In this document: piece by piece, positions 1 through 6,343 of the stretch
How the letters are laid out: every line of letters starts with the position of its first letter
Position numbering within the stretch: position 1 is the first letter of the stretch
NCBI GenBank assembly: GCA_934101745.1
Contig: CAKOSD010000010.1
Span: 1-15,003, forward strand
Length of the DNA: 15,003 nucleotides
Reading direction: 5' to 3'
Origin: an uncultured Bacilli bacterium
GTDB lineage: Bacteria; Bacillota_I; Bacilli_A; RF39; UBA660
The notes under the pieces: model-generated
The model's input: only the letters and a program-made list of their open reading frames with translations
What the model was told of the DNA's origin: nothing
Databases searched by the model: none
Position numbers and translations under genes: made by a program

Positions 1-144
1 AGTTTCAGTTGTATAATTAAAGCCCCCAAATTCTCGGCCACTAGTCGCCTTAGGATTCCAGTTATTAGCAATATTTAGCTCACCTACTTTATATTCATAG
101 TTAGCACCTTTATGGTCAAACATTACTTTTACATATTTTTCCAT
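1..144 (-). CDS. N-terminal fragment of a small unknown protein
   Basis: An open frame of 48 codons starts at an ATG on the minus strand and runs off the left edge without a stop. It begins MEKYVKVMFDHKGANYEYKV and continues with a polar stretch ending in GGFNYTTET. An AGAGGA Shine-Dalgarno lies 6 nt upstream of the ATG, inside the 3' end of the NUDIX gene. Only 1 nt separates the NUDIX stop from this ATG, so the two are almost certainly co-transcribed and translationally coupled. There is no signal peptide or membrane segment in the visible part. I do not recognise the family and cannot assign a function. Confidence 0.7.
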   Translation of the reverse strand, partial: MEKYVKVMFDHKGANYEYKVGELNIANNWNPKATSGREFGGFNYTTET

Positions 145-145
145 T

Positions 146-607
146 TTAAGTCCTCTCAATTATATGAAATGAATTATTGTTTTCTAAAATCAAATCCTTA
201 TTAGATTCGGGTAATATCTTGTAGTTATTAAGTTCTTGGACTGCTATCCATTTAAATGTTTGATACTCATTATCAAGACATTTTATTGGTCCATTAGATA
301 TTTTTCCATCATATATAGCCTTATAGCAAAAATTATATTGAGTTATCTTCATATCTTTAGCATCTAAAAAGTTTTCTTGAATACAGCAAAAATTATACTC
401 TAGTAGCCAACCTAATTCTTCTTTTATTTCTCTTATAATGGCCTCTTTACTGGATTCAAAGTGCTCAATTCTGCCACCTGGTAACATGTAAAAATCTCTA
501 TCATCACCGACTTTAAATAGTAAAACTTTAGTTTTATCCTTATTATAAATAACAGCGCTACTTCGAGCATTAAAGCGATAATTATCTTTTATAAAATCAA
601 TATTCAT
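146..607 (-). CDS. NUDIX family hydrolase
   Basis: This 153-residue protein carries a complete Nudix box GX5EX7REUXEEXGU at residues 45-67: G45, E51, then REIKEELGW at 59-67. The glutamates bind the metal that drives hydrolysis of a nucleoside diphosphate linked to another moiety. The preceding strand and loop (FYMLPGG, 39-45) are typical of the fold. The length matches single-domain cytoplasmic NUDIX enzymes such as MutT-like or NTP/sugar-nucleotide pyrophosphatases, but the box does not reveal the substrate. The start is supported by AGGTGA 4 nt before the ATG. The gene is followed after 1 nt by the small partial gene at the left edge. Family membership is secure; the biochemical role is not. 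Confidence 0.92.
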   Translation of the reverse strand: MNIDFIKDNYRFNARSSAVIYNKDKTKVLLFKVGDDRDFYMLPGGRIEHFESSKEAIIREIKEELGWLLEYNFCCIQENFLDAKDMKITQYNFCYKAIYDGKISNGPIKCLDNEYQTFKWIAVQELNNYKILPESNKDLILENNNSFHIIERT

Positions 608-623
608 TTTATCACCTAGTTTG

Positions 624-629
624 ATTATA
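624..629 (-). promoter_or_regulatory. Possible -10 element of the NUDIX gene
   Basis: A perfect TATAAT on the minus strand lies 16 nt before the NUDIX ATG. No convincing -35 hexamer sits 17 nt upstream, and the implied leader of about 10 nt would barely include the Shine-Dalgarno. Treat as tentative. Confidence 0.3.
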
Positions 630-696
630 ACATTAATTAATTATTTCTTTATTAATTCTAATTGATTTTCTAAAATTTGACAGTATTTTGTAAATC

Positions 697-751
697 TAAA
701 AAAGAACTCTTGGGTGTAGGATATTTTTATAAACACCTTTTAGAGTTCTTT
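697..751 (-). terminator. Intrinsic terminator of the htrA-like gene
   Basis: The 10-bp arms at 701-710 and 742-751 are perfect complements (AGAGTTCTTT is the reverse complement of AAAGAACTCT), with a second inner 5-bp stem GGTGT/ACACC at 713-717 and 733-737. Read on the minus strand, the 3' arm runs into TTCTTTTTTAG, a good U-tract. It lies 9 nt past the protease stop. The plus-strand reading has a poorer T-run, so it mainly ends the leftward transcript and separates it from the NUDIX gene. Confidence 0.85.
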
Positions 752-760
752 ATTAATTAA

Positions 761-1876
761 TTATTTTTTTAGAGTTATTTTTAAATCTTTTTCAAAGCCA
801 TTACGGTTTACTTTAATTGTTACAGTATCACCAACATTATGACGATATAATTCATATTTTAATTCTGCCGAACTTGTTACTTTAACGTTATCAAATTCTA
901 AAATAATATCTTGAGATTTTAAGCCAGCAGCATCAGCAGAAGAACCACTTTCTACTTCATAGACAACTACGCCATTTGTTACGTTATCAGGAATATCCAT
1001 ACGATAGTAGTTTGCCGCTACAGATAATTCAATCATACTAATTCCAAGTCTTGGACGAGTAATATCATCACCATTAATAATCTTATTAGCAAAGTCCATA
1101 GCATCTTCAATAGGAATAGCAAAGCCCATTCCTTCAACGCCACTTGATACTAATTTCATATTAGTTACACCAATAACTTGACCATTACTATTACATAAAG
1201 GTCCACCAGAGTTACCGCTGTTAATAGCAGCATCCGTTTGTAAAACTCGCATGATATAATCACTTGAAGTACTATTAGTAGTAGATACAGCAACCATTCT
1301 ATCTTTGCCGGAAAGTATACCTCTTGTTACCGTCCAAGAATAAGTAGAACTGTCTAAAGGGGCACCAACCGCAAAAGTAGTATCACCAACCCGACCATCA
1401 GTACTTGAGCCAATTTCGGCAACAGTTAAATCACTTGAAGAAGTAAATGATAAAACAGCGATATCAGCATACTTATCTCCACCAACGACTTCAACTTCAG
1501 TATTAGTGTTGTCTGTTAAAACAATTTTTACCTTTGATGAGCTTTCAATAACATGATAATTGGTCATAACATAATACTTATTACCATCTTTTTTAAAGAT
1601 AAAACCTGTACCGGTGGCTTGAAGTTTATTGCTTCGATAGTTTTCTACAACAACTACGGAGTTATAAACTTTTTCAACAGCATCGGCAATCCCATTTTCA
1701 TTAACCGTTACTTCTTTTTCTAACTTATTGACAACAGTAGTACCGGGATTTAGTTTCATAACGACATACATTCCAGCCGCTCCTACACATACTAAAACGA
1801 TGGCCAGTAATATTTTGTTCCAGATATTTCCCTTATTACCTACGACTTTGGCATTAACAACTCTTTGTTCATTCAT
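761..1876 (-). CDS. Membrane-anchored HtrA/DegP-type serine protease with PDZ domain
   Basis: The 371-residue protein has a short cytoplasmic N-terminus, one membrane helix (about 21-41), a trypsin-like protease domain (about 62-270) and one C-terminal PDZ domain (about 275-370). The triad is visible: H108 in NYHVI, D138 in YADIAVL and S223 in INSGNSGGPL. This is the single-PDZ layout of Bacillota HtrA/HtrB/YyxA proteins, which degrade or refold misfolded extracytoplasmic proteins. The active site should face outside the membrane. The ATG shares one base with the stop of the upstream Abi-like gene (TAATG), and an AAGGA lies 10 nt upstream inside that gene, so translation is probably coupled. 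A strong terminator follows. Which paralogue (htrA, htrB or yyxA) cannot be told from sequence alone. Confidence 0.93.
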   Translation of the reverse strand: MNEQRVVNAKVVGNKGNIWNKILLAIVLVCVGAAGMYVVMKLNPGTTVVNKLEKEVTVNENGIADAVEKVYNSVVVVENYRSNKLQATGTGFIFKKDGNKYYVMTNYHVIESSSKVKIVLTDNTNTEVEVVGGDKYADIAVLSFTSSSDLTVAEIGSSTDGRVGDTTFAVGAPLDSSTYSWTVTRGILSGKDRMVAVSTTNSTSSDYIMRVLQTDAAINSGNSGGPLCNSNGQVIGVTNMKLVSSGVEGMGFAIPIEDAMDFANKIINGDDITRPRLGISMIELSVAANYYRMDIPDNVTNGVVVYEVESGSSADAAGLKSQDIILEFDNVKVTSSAELKYELYRHNVGDTVTIKVNRNGFEKDLKITLKK

Positions 1877-2817
1877 TATATATCCATCCTTACTATTTCT
1901 TTATAATTTTTGGGAAAACCGATAGCATCCATTACTTTATCAATTGTTATATGCTGTAATTTTCCTTCTAAAATATCTAATTCATAAGATATTTCATTTA
2001 CTAACATTCTAAAATCTTCATTTCTTAGTATTTGTCTTAAAATAATAATTAATGCAAATAAATCATCTTTTCCATAAATATATTCCCCGTTCATTTTAGG
2101 AATACCTAAATAATAATGATATTTGTTATCTTCTATCACTCTTTGGGAGCGATGGTCAAATAAAATATCTTCATGGGCACATAAATTACGATAATTAGAC
2201 ATGATAGGAAAATATTGACATAAACATTCTGGTGACAAATCATAAATATCGGCGATAGCCCTTTGATCTTCTGGTTTTAAGATACTAAATAATTCGGAAA
2301 TAATACCAAAAGATAAAACTTTAACAACAATCCACAAAGGGACATAACCATAGTTAGTCATGTAGTGCTGGGTGGCAGCGTGTTGACCACCATTTACTCT
2401 TATTTGACGTTGCATTTTCTTTAATAAGTCATTAACCTGTTTTCTTTTGGAAGCATCGGTATTAAAGTTTTTGGGATTTAAATAGTGTTTTTCTTTGATA
2501 CCATATTTTCTAGATAACTGGTAAGATATAATACTTTTAGCATTATTTTCGACTATTAAGATATTTTTAAAAATAATATTGCGAACTTGTCTGTCAAAAT
2601 TAAACATCGCATAAAGTTCGCGAAAATTTGTACCGTTAATAAATGTTCGGTCTCTTTCACTTTTTATGAACAGATGACGATATCCCATAAGAAAGAAATA
2701 ATTTTCACGGAGGAGGATGTCTTTTGCATAATCTATATCATCTATTACTAGACCTTTTTCCTTTAGAATATCGATTTGTTCATCTATAGTTTTAAATGTC
2801 TTTTGTCTGGACGCCAT
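1876..2817 (-). CDS. Abi_2 family (AbiD/AbiF-like) protein
   Basis: The 313-residue protein fits the Abi_2 family (lactococcal AbiD/AbiF abortive-infection proteins). It has the N-terminal pattern of a bundle opening KTIDEQIDILKEKGLVID, a central RENYFFLMGYRHLF segment, and RNLCAHEDIL at 210-219. The last contains R-x4-H (R210, H215), the signature of HEPN-fold RNases, so an RNA-cleaving, phage-triggered growth-arrest role is plausible. The real start is the ATG preceded by AGGTGA with a 5-nt gap. A GTG three codons upstream overlaps that Shine-Dalgarno and is unlikely. An extended -10 promoter lies just upstream. The gene overlaps the HtrA-like gene by one base. Members are also common outside phage defence, so the biological role is inference. 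Confidence 0.85.
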   Translation of the reverse strand: MASRQKTFKTIDEQIDILKEKGLVIDDIDYAKDILLRENYFFLMGYRHLFIKSERDRTFINGTNFRELYAMFNFDRQVRNIIFKNILIVENNAKSIISYQLSRKYGIKEKHYLNPKNFNTDASKRKQVNDLLKKMQRQIRVNGGQHAATQHYMTNYGYVPLWIVVKVLSFGIISELFSILKPEDQRAIADIYDLSPECLCQYFPIMSNYRNLCAHEDILFDHRSQRVIEDNKYHYYLGIPKMNGEYIYGKDDLFALIIILRQILRNEDFRMLVNEISYELDILEGKLQHITIDKVMDAIGFPKNYKEIVRMDI

Positions 2818-2836
2818 ACAATTCACCTATTATTAA

Positions 2837-2845
2837 ATTATATCA
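2837..2845 (-). promoter_or_regulatory. Extended -10 promoter of the Abi-htrA operon
   Basis: Minus strand TGATATAAT, a perfect extended -10 (TGnTATAAT). The position 17 nt upstream has no clear -35; a TTGACT nearby is only 11 nt away. Initiation near 2830 would leave a leader of about 13 nt containing the AGGTGA site. A 9-nt palindrome TGACTGTCA sits directly upstream and could be an operator. Confidence 0.6.
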
Positions 2846-2904
2846 CACCTGACAGTCAAATGATATCTAAATTAAGTGGTATTTTTGTAATTAATTTGTG
2901 AAGT

Positions 2905-3534
2905 TTAAGTGAAATAAAGAATTAAGCCTTGAGTTAGGCTTTTGGCAATTTCTTTTTGATAGGATGGTGTAATTAATTTTTCTCTTTCTTTTTTATTGGA
3001 AATAAAGCCACATTCAACAAGGACTCCGGGTATTTTTAGATGTTTATACATATAAATATTAGGCATTGGTTTAATACTCCTGGGATAACTTATTTTATTA
3101 AATTGGGCTTGGAGGTCTTCGGCTAGTTTTTTATTCCCTTCACCATAGTAAAATATCTGACCGCCGTAATAAGAGGAATTTTCTAAGTAATTAATATGAA
3201 TTGATAAATAAATATTGGCATTAGAATTATTGATTAAATCTATCCGGTTATCAAAATCGCTTTTTTTCCTTCTTCTAGCATTGGGACTGGCTAAATCATA
3301 ATCACCTTCTCTGGTTAAAATGACACTGGCACCATTTTTAGAAAGTTCACTCTCTAATTCTAAACCTATAGCTAGATTGATGTCTTTTTCTAAAATGTTT
3401 TGATAACTAGTCCCGGGGTCATCGCCACCATGACCAATGTCTAAAACTATAGTTTTTCCGGTTAAAGGTAATGATGCTCTAACACAAGTTAAGGACAATA
3501 AAAAACATAAACTTAATATTAAAAACTTTTTCAT
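2905..3534 (-). CDS. cwlD: N-acetylmuramoyl-L-alanine amidase, CwlD-like (spore cortex)
   Basis: The 209-residue protein has a cleavable signal peptide (about 1-20) followed by an Amidase_3 domain. The zinc ligands H35 (LDIGHGGDDPG), E49 (ILEKDIN) and H113 (YLSIHIN) and the catalytic E174 (GVLVECGFISN) are all present. The block IYMYKHLKIPGVLVECGFIS and the C-terminal TQGLILYF closely match CwlD, which makes muramic-delta-lactam in the spore cortex so that germination lytic enzymes recognise it. Size also fits CwlD rather than a larger autolysin. The cotJ genes 5 kb away support a sporulating host. No convincing Shine-Dalgarno precedes the ATG. The nearest -10-like sequence is TGTTATATT about 50 nt upstream. 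No terminator is seen before the Abi-like gene, so read-through is possible. Confidence 0.85.
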   Translation of the reverse strand: MKKFLILSLCFLLSLTCVRASLPLTGKTIVLDIGHGGDDPGTSYQNILEKDINLAIGLELESELSKNGASVILTREGDYDLASPNARRRKKSDFDNRIDLINNSNANIYLSIHINYLENSSYYGGQIFYYGEGNKKLAEDLQAQFNKISYPRSIKPMPNIYMYKHLKIPGVLVECGFISNKKEREKLITPSYQKEIAKSLTQGLILYFT

Positions 3535-3615
3535 ATTAAAATTTATGTTTTAATTGTTTTACTTAGAAGATATTTTATTTAATATAACAGATTTAAACTC
3601 ATCTATAAATACACT

Positions 3616-4113
3616 TTATTTTTTTAGTATTTGACATCTTATATTATTTTTTTCTTCATCTTTTAATAAAATTCCAAACAAATTACTTATTCTACTTATA
3701 TAATCATCATTATATAAATCAGCTAATTCTTCTGGCGTTATTTCTTCTCTTAATTTTAGAGGATATCCATATGATTTAGTATAAATTTCTGATGGAATTA
3801 AAATTGTTAAACCAGTTAGTAGTTCTTTATACTCAAAGAAACCATTTGACCATGTGTCTGTAACTAAAAGATAATATGGAACATTATATTTGTCCATTTC
3901 ACCTTTTGATATTTCATTTTGTTCTTTGACGGTGTAATTCATATATGCTAATTCGTCGGCTTTTTCCATAAGTTTTGGATATCTGATTTTATATAAATAT
4001 TCTAAACTTTTAAAGTTTTGGGGGTGAGCTGGAGTGGCATTATCTGCCTTAATCCCATAATAATTTATATTGAATAAATCATCTACTCTTATTTTATAAT
4101 ATTTATTAGACAT
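3616..4113 (-). CDS. Hypothetical cytoplasmic protein, 165 aa
   Basis: I do not recognise this protein. It starts MSNKYYKIRVDDLF, is rich in Tyr, Leu and charged residues, has no signal peptide or membrane helix, and contains one weakly hydrophobic stretch (LLTGLTILIPSEIY) that looks like a buried strand. The frame is open 26 codons further upstream, but I place the start at the ATG with GAAGG 10 nt before it; the upstream part is AT-rich leader. A TTGAAA-17-TATTAT promoter about 90 nt upstream gives it its own transcription unit. It ends 81 nt before cwlD. Function unknown. Confidence 0.65.
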   Translation of the reverse strand: MSNKYYKIRVDDLFNINYYGIKADNATPAHPQNFKSLEYLYKIRYPKLMEKADELAYMNYTVKEQNEISKGEMDKYNVPYYLLVTDTWSNGFFEYKELLTGLTILIPSEIYTKSYGYPLKLREEITPEELADLYNDDYISRISNLFGILLKDEEKNNIRCQILKK

Positions 4114-4207
4114 ATCTATTTTTCCTTCTTTCTTTTGTGTAATTTTATAAAACTCTAAAATATGTAATATATGCCAAAATGTGCTTAGCACTTAAAAACA
4201 TATTTTT

Positions 4208-4236
4208 ATAATATATTATAAACAATTTCATTTCAA
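4208..4236 (-). promoter_or_regulatory. Sigma-A type promoter of the 165-aa hypothetical gene
   Basis: On the minus strand, TTGAAA (4231-4236) and TATTAT (4208-4213) are separated by exactly 17 nt. Predicted initiation near 4201 leaves a leader of about 88 nt, which contains the palindrome GTGCTTAGCAC at 4181-4191. The -10 lies in a fully palindromic AT tract, TTATAATATATTATAA. Confidence 0.6.
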
Positions 4237-4343
4237 TAAGCTTTGATAAATTAATACCATTCAAAACTCAAAATTAACTAAGTGAGTATTAGAAATAAAA
4301 TTTACTCTTAATTTCAAATTATAATTTTATTAGTCAAAATAGC

Positions 4344-4374
4344 AAAAAACCTCATAAACGCTAAGTCTATGAGG
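4344..4374 (-). terminator. Intrinsic terminator of rplM-rpsI
   Basis: A 10-bp stem (arms 4350-4359 and 4365-4374, one G-U pair) with a 5-nt loop is followed on the minus strand by six T residues. It lies 18 nt after the rpsI stop and closes the ribosomal operon. Confidence 0.9.
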
Positions 4375-4392
4375 AATGAAACTATTAATATA

Positions 4393-4812
4393 TTATCTCT
4401 TAGAGAATTGTGGAGCACGACGTGCTTTTTTAAGTCCGTATTTCTTACGTTCTTTAACTCTTGGGTCTCTTGTAACGAAACCAGCTTTTTTAAGAACTTT
4501 ACGATATGAGTCTTCTCTTGTTTGATCAGCATTAGCATCAAATTCAATTAAGGCTCTTGTAATAGCATGACGAATAGCGCCTGCTTGTCCTGAGAAGCCA
4601 CCACCTTTAACTGTTACTTCGATATCGAATTTTTCTTCATTATCAGTAGCAACAAGTGGTTGTTTAATATCCATAACTAAAGTTGCATAAGGCATATATT
4701 CATCAACAGGTACACCATTAACAACGATTTTACCTTTACCTAATGTTAATCTTGCTTGAGCACTAGATCTTTTTCTACGACCAGTACCAGTCCATACTTT
4801 TTTATCTGTCAT
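4393..4812 (-). CDS. rpsI: 30S ribosomal protein S9
   Basis: The 139-residue protein matches uS9 end to end. It has the N-terminal [14 protein letters not shown], the central [19 protein letters not shown] and the basic tail ending [12 protein letters not shown], whose C-terminal arginine reaches the P-site tRNA in the 30S subunit. The length is normal for a bacterial S9 with a short N-terminal extension. A strong AGGAGGT (4821-4827) precedes the ATG by 8 nt and overlaps the rplM stop codon, so S9 translation is likely coupled to L13. A strong terminator follows. Confidence 0.99.
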   Translation of the reverse strand: MTDKKVWTGTGRRKRSSAQARLTLGKGKIVVNGVPVDEYMPYATLVMDIKQPLVATDNEEKFDIEVTVKGGGFSGQAGAIRHAITRALIEFDANADQTREDSYRKVLKKAGFVTRDPRVKERKKYGLKKARRAPQFSKR

Positions 4813-4825
4813 TCTATATTACCTC

Positions 4826-5257
4826 CTACTTAACTTCTAACACTTCTGGTTTTTGAGCAACTTGTTCATATTCAGAACCAGCATAAACAAATAATTTTCT
4901 ATACATTTGTCTTCCTAAAGGTCCTTTTGGTAACATACCTTTAACGGCTCTTTCAACCATTTCTTCTGGATATTTAGTAATCATTTCTTGGGCAGTTCTT
5001 TCTCTTAAGCCACCAGCATATCTACTATGATTGTAATACATCTTATCGTTTAATTTATTACCAGTTAAAACAACTTTACTAGCATTAATAACGATAACAT
5101 AATCACCACAATCAACATGAGGTGTGTATGTTGGTTTATGTTTACCCTTAAGTACAGTAGCAACCTTAGTTGCAAGACGTCCTAATGTTTGTCCTTCTGC
5201 ATCGATAACATACCATTTACGGTCTACAGTTTCTTTTTTTTGCATGAATGTATTCAT
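4826..5257 (-). CDS. rplM: 50S ribosomal protein L13
   Basis: The 143-residue protein is a complete uL13. It shows [30 protein letters not shown], the signature stretch [16 protein letters not shown] and [21 protein letters not shown]13 is an early-binding 23S rRNA protein. The frame stays open for 69 more codons upstream, but that part runs through the promoter. The true start is the ATG with AAAGGGA (5265-5271) 7 nt upstream, giving the usual [20 protein letters not shown]-terminus. It is the first gene of the rplM-rpsI operon, 13 nt before rpsI. Confidence 0.98.
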   Translation of the reverse strand: MNTFMQKKETVDRKWYVIDAEGQTLGRLATKVATVLKGKHKPTYTPHVDCGDYVIVINASKVVLTGNKLNDKMYYNHSRYAGGLRERTAQEMITKYPEEMVERAVKGMLPKGPLGRQMYRKLFVYAGSEYEQVAQKPEVLEVK

Positions 5258-5272
5258 AATTTTTTCCCTTTC

Positions 5273-5314
5273 AATTATACTACTGGTTATTTCGACTTCC
5301 CACATCTGATAATT
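5273..5314 (-). ncRNA. Possible L13-type autoregulatory leader element
   Basis: In the roughly 79-nt rplM leader, AATTAT (minus, 5309-5314) can pair with ATAATT (5273-5278), enclosing ATGTGGGAAGTCGAAATAAC and a few flanking bases. The 3' arm directly abuts the AAAGGGA Shine-Dalgarno. Ribosomal leaders bound by L13 are known upstream of rplM in Bacillota (Rfam L13_leader). Placement and size fit, but I did not align it to the family model, so identity is a suggestion. Confidence 0.4.
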
Positions 5315-5342
5315 TTTGTATAAATAAAATGTACCATTTAAA

Positions 5343-5371
5343 AGTATATAGTAAGTCCTTCTTAAAGTCAA
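5343..5371 (-). promoter_or_regulatory. Promoter of rplM-rpsI
   Basis: TTGACT (minus, 5366-5371) and TATACT (5343-5348) are separated by exactly 17 nt, each one base off consensus. Initiation is expected near 5336. This is the only good promoter upstream of rplM, and it excludes the upstream extension of the L13 reading frame. Confidence 0.8.
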
Positions 5372-5407
5372 ACAAAATTTGCATTTTTTAGTCATTTTTA
5401 TGACATA

Positions 5408-5436
5408 TTGAAAAAACTCAAGAATTATGGTATAAT
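5408..5436 (+). promoter_or_regulatory. Strong promoter of the lipoprotein gene and its leader RNA
   Basis: TTGAAA at 5408-5413 and TATAAT at 5431-5436 have a 17-nt spacer, and TGG before the -10 makes it an extended -10 as well (TGnTATAAT). It is the closest to consensus in the window. The start site should be near 5443. It is divergent from the rplM promoter, with about 37 bp between the two -35 boxes. Confidence 0.85.
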
Positions 5437-5442
5437 TAAGGT

Positions 5443-5569
5443 ACTTAAAAGAAAGTAGTTCCACCTTATTTTGGTGGAATAACTCAACATTTCGATATTT
5501 ATATATCTGGGTTATTATTTAAGGACAAAACTTTTATGATTTTTTCATAGAAGTTTTTTTCTTTTAAGT
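5443..5569 (+). ncRNA. Structured leader RNA with three hairpins and a terminator
   Basis: Directly readable pairings are: hairpin 1, TTCCACC (5459-5465) with GGTGGAA (5473-5479); hairpin 2, roughly 5480-5514, with AACTC/GGGTT and inner GATAT/ATATC; hairpin 3, a 13-bp stem with one G-U pair (5527-5539 with 5545-5557) followed by a T-rich tract. In addition ACTTAAAAGAAA (5443-5454), at the predicted transcript 5' end, is exactly complementary over 12 nt to TTTCTTTTAAGT (5558-5569), the U-tract plus the bases before the Shine-Dalgarno. The layout resembles a riboswitch or attenuator controlling the lipoprotein gene, or a roughly 120-nt stand-alone RNA. I match it to no known class; it is not an evident T-box, SAM or purine element. 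Together with the rplM leader it fills the 325-nt gap between rplM and the lipoprotein gene. Confidence 0.6.
5527..5565 (+). terminator. Intrinsic terminator inside the lipoprotein 5' leader
   Basis: Stem AAAACTTTTATGA with TCATAGAAGTTTT, 13 bp including one G-U, five-T loop, then TTTCTTTT. It lies 6 nt before the AGAGGAG ribosome binding site, so most transcripts should stop here unless it is prevented from folding. Confidence 0.85.
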
Positions 5570-5582
5570 TAGAGGAGTATTT

Positions 5583-6299
5583 ATGATTTGGGTAAACCAA
5601 AAAGAAATGGAAAGAATTAAAAAGAGTGGGGTTGCACTTTTAATATGTGGGAGTGTTTTATTAACGGGCTGTGGTAAAAAAGCTGAATGTCAAATTGACG
5701 GATATCATATTCACAAATACACTGATGAGGTTGGATATGTAAAGTATGTTGAAAGTGAAAAACTTACCTTAGGGGAATTTAACCGAAACGAGGAATACAT
5801 TCTAATATCCAAAGATGATGAAGAATATTATAAAAAAGTTAATAAGTCGAAACTACTACTAGCAAGTAATAACTATGAAATGATAGACAAGTTATTAGAA
5901 GAAAATAGTGATTACTTAGAATATGAATATAGGCATACATATATTACTTATACAAGAGCAGGTAAAGTTATGATACCAATTACCCATGTATCATATAATT
6001 GGACTACAGATAGAAATGATGGTCGTTTGACAGGAAATGTTAGAATTATTCATCCTATGTACCAAGCGTATGATGTAAAAAAAGATGAAAATGGTAAATT
6101 TGTTGTCATTGCCAGTGATTTAGCAAATAACTTATATGATGTTATAGGAGAATATCCATATATTAGAAAAGATGATGTTAAAGAAACAGTCTTAGATGAT
6201 ACATTATCTCTAGATAGTGATGGTAACGTTTACTATAGTAATGGAACATTATATAAACAACAAGAAAAAATTACCACTAGAACTTTAAAAAGAAATTAG
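5583..6299 (+). CDS. Putative lipoprotein of unknown function
   Basis: The 238-residue protein has a basic N-region, a hydrophobic core (about 16-27) and a lipobox VLLTGC with the lipidated cysteine at C30, so it should be anchored to the outer face of the membrane. The mature part is charged and Tyr-rich, probably mainly beta, with no family I recognise. The first ATG is chosen because AGAGGAG lies 5 nt upstream; an internal ATG at codon 9 would still leave a valid signal peptide. Expression is likely controlled by the terminator-containing leader. A hairpin shared with the converging thioredoxin-like gene follows its stop. Confidence 0.75.
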   Translation: MIWVNQKEMERIKKSGVALLICGSVLLTGCGKKAECQIDGYHIHKYTDEVGYVKYVESEKLTLGEFNRNEEYILISKDDEEYYKKVNKSKLLLASNNYEMIDKLLEENSDYLEYEYRHTYITYTRAGKVMIPITHVSYNWTTDRNDGRLTGNVRIIHPMYQAYDVKKDENGKFVVIASDLANNLYDVIGEYPYIRKDDVKETVLDDTLSLDSDGNVYYSNGTLYKQQEKITTRTLKRN

Positions 6300-6307
6300 A
6301 AAATTTA

Positions 6308-6341
6308 AAAACGCCAGATACTAAAACTGACGTTTGCTTTT
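6308..6341. terminator. Bidirectional terminator between convergent genes
   Basis: AACGCCAG (6310-6317) and CTGACGTT (6327-6334) form a stem with one C-A mismatch. The plus strand continues TTTGCTTTTGTTT, and the minus strand continues GTTTTTAAATTTTC. It serves the lipoprotein gene and the thioredoxin-like gene that converge here. Confidence 0.65.
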
Positions 6342-6343
6342 GT

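Noticed and set aside
1728-1925. Plus-strand open frame of 65 codons
   Set aside because: It lies antisense to the well-supported HtrA-like and Abi_2 genes, has no Shine-Dalgarno and resembles no protein.
2837-2860. TTGACT as -35 of the Abi promoter
   Set aside because: It is only 11 nt from the TATAAT, too close for a normal promoter.
4205-4220. Palindrome TTATAATATATTATAA as an operator
   Set aside because: In such AT-rich DNA a palindrome made only of A and T is weak evidence, and it coincides with a -10 box.
4314-4547. Minus-strand open frame of 77 codons overlapping rpsI
   Set aside because: It is a frame shadow of the conserved S9 gene and runs through its terminator.
5124-5309. Plus-strand open frame of 61 codons
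   Set aside because: It is antisense to the rplM coding region and leader, with no supporting signals.
5258-5464. Upstream 69-codon extension of L13
   Set aside because: It crosses the rplM promoter and leader; L13 is complete from the ATG at 5257, which has a good Shine-Dalgarno.
5459-5565. T-box riboswitch before the lipoprotein gene
   Set aside because: There is a terminator and a GGTGG, but no T-box consensus TGGNACCGCG, no specifier loop and no amino-acid-related gene downstream.
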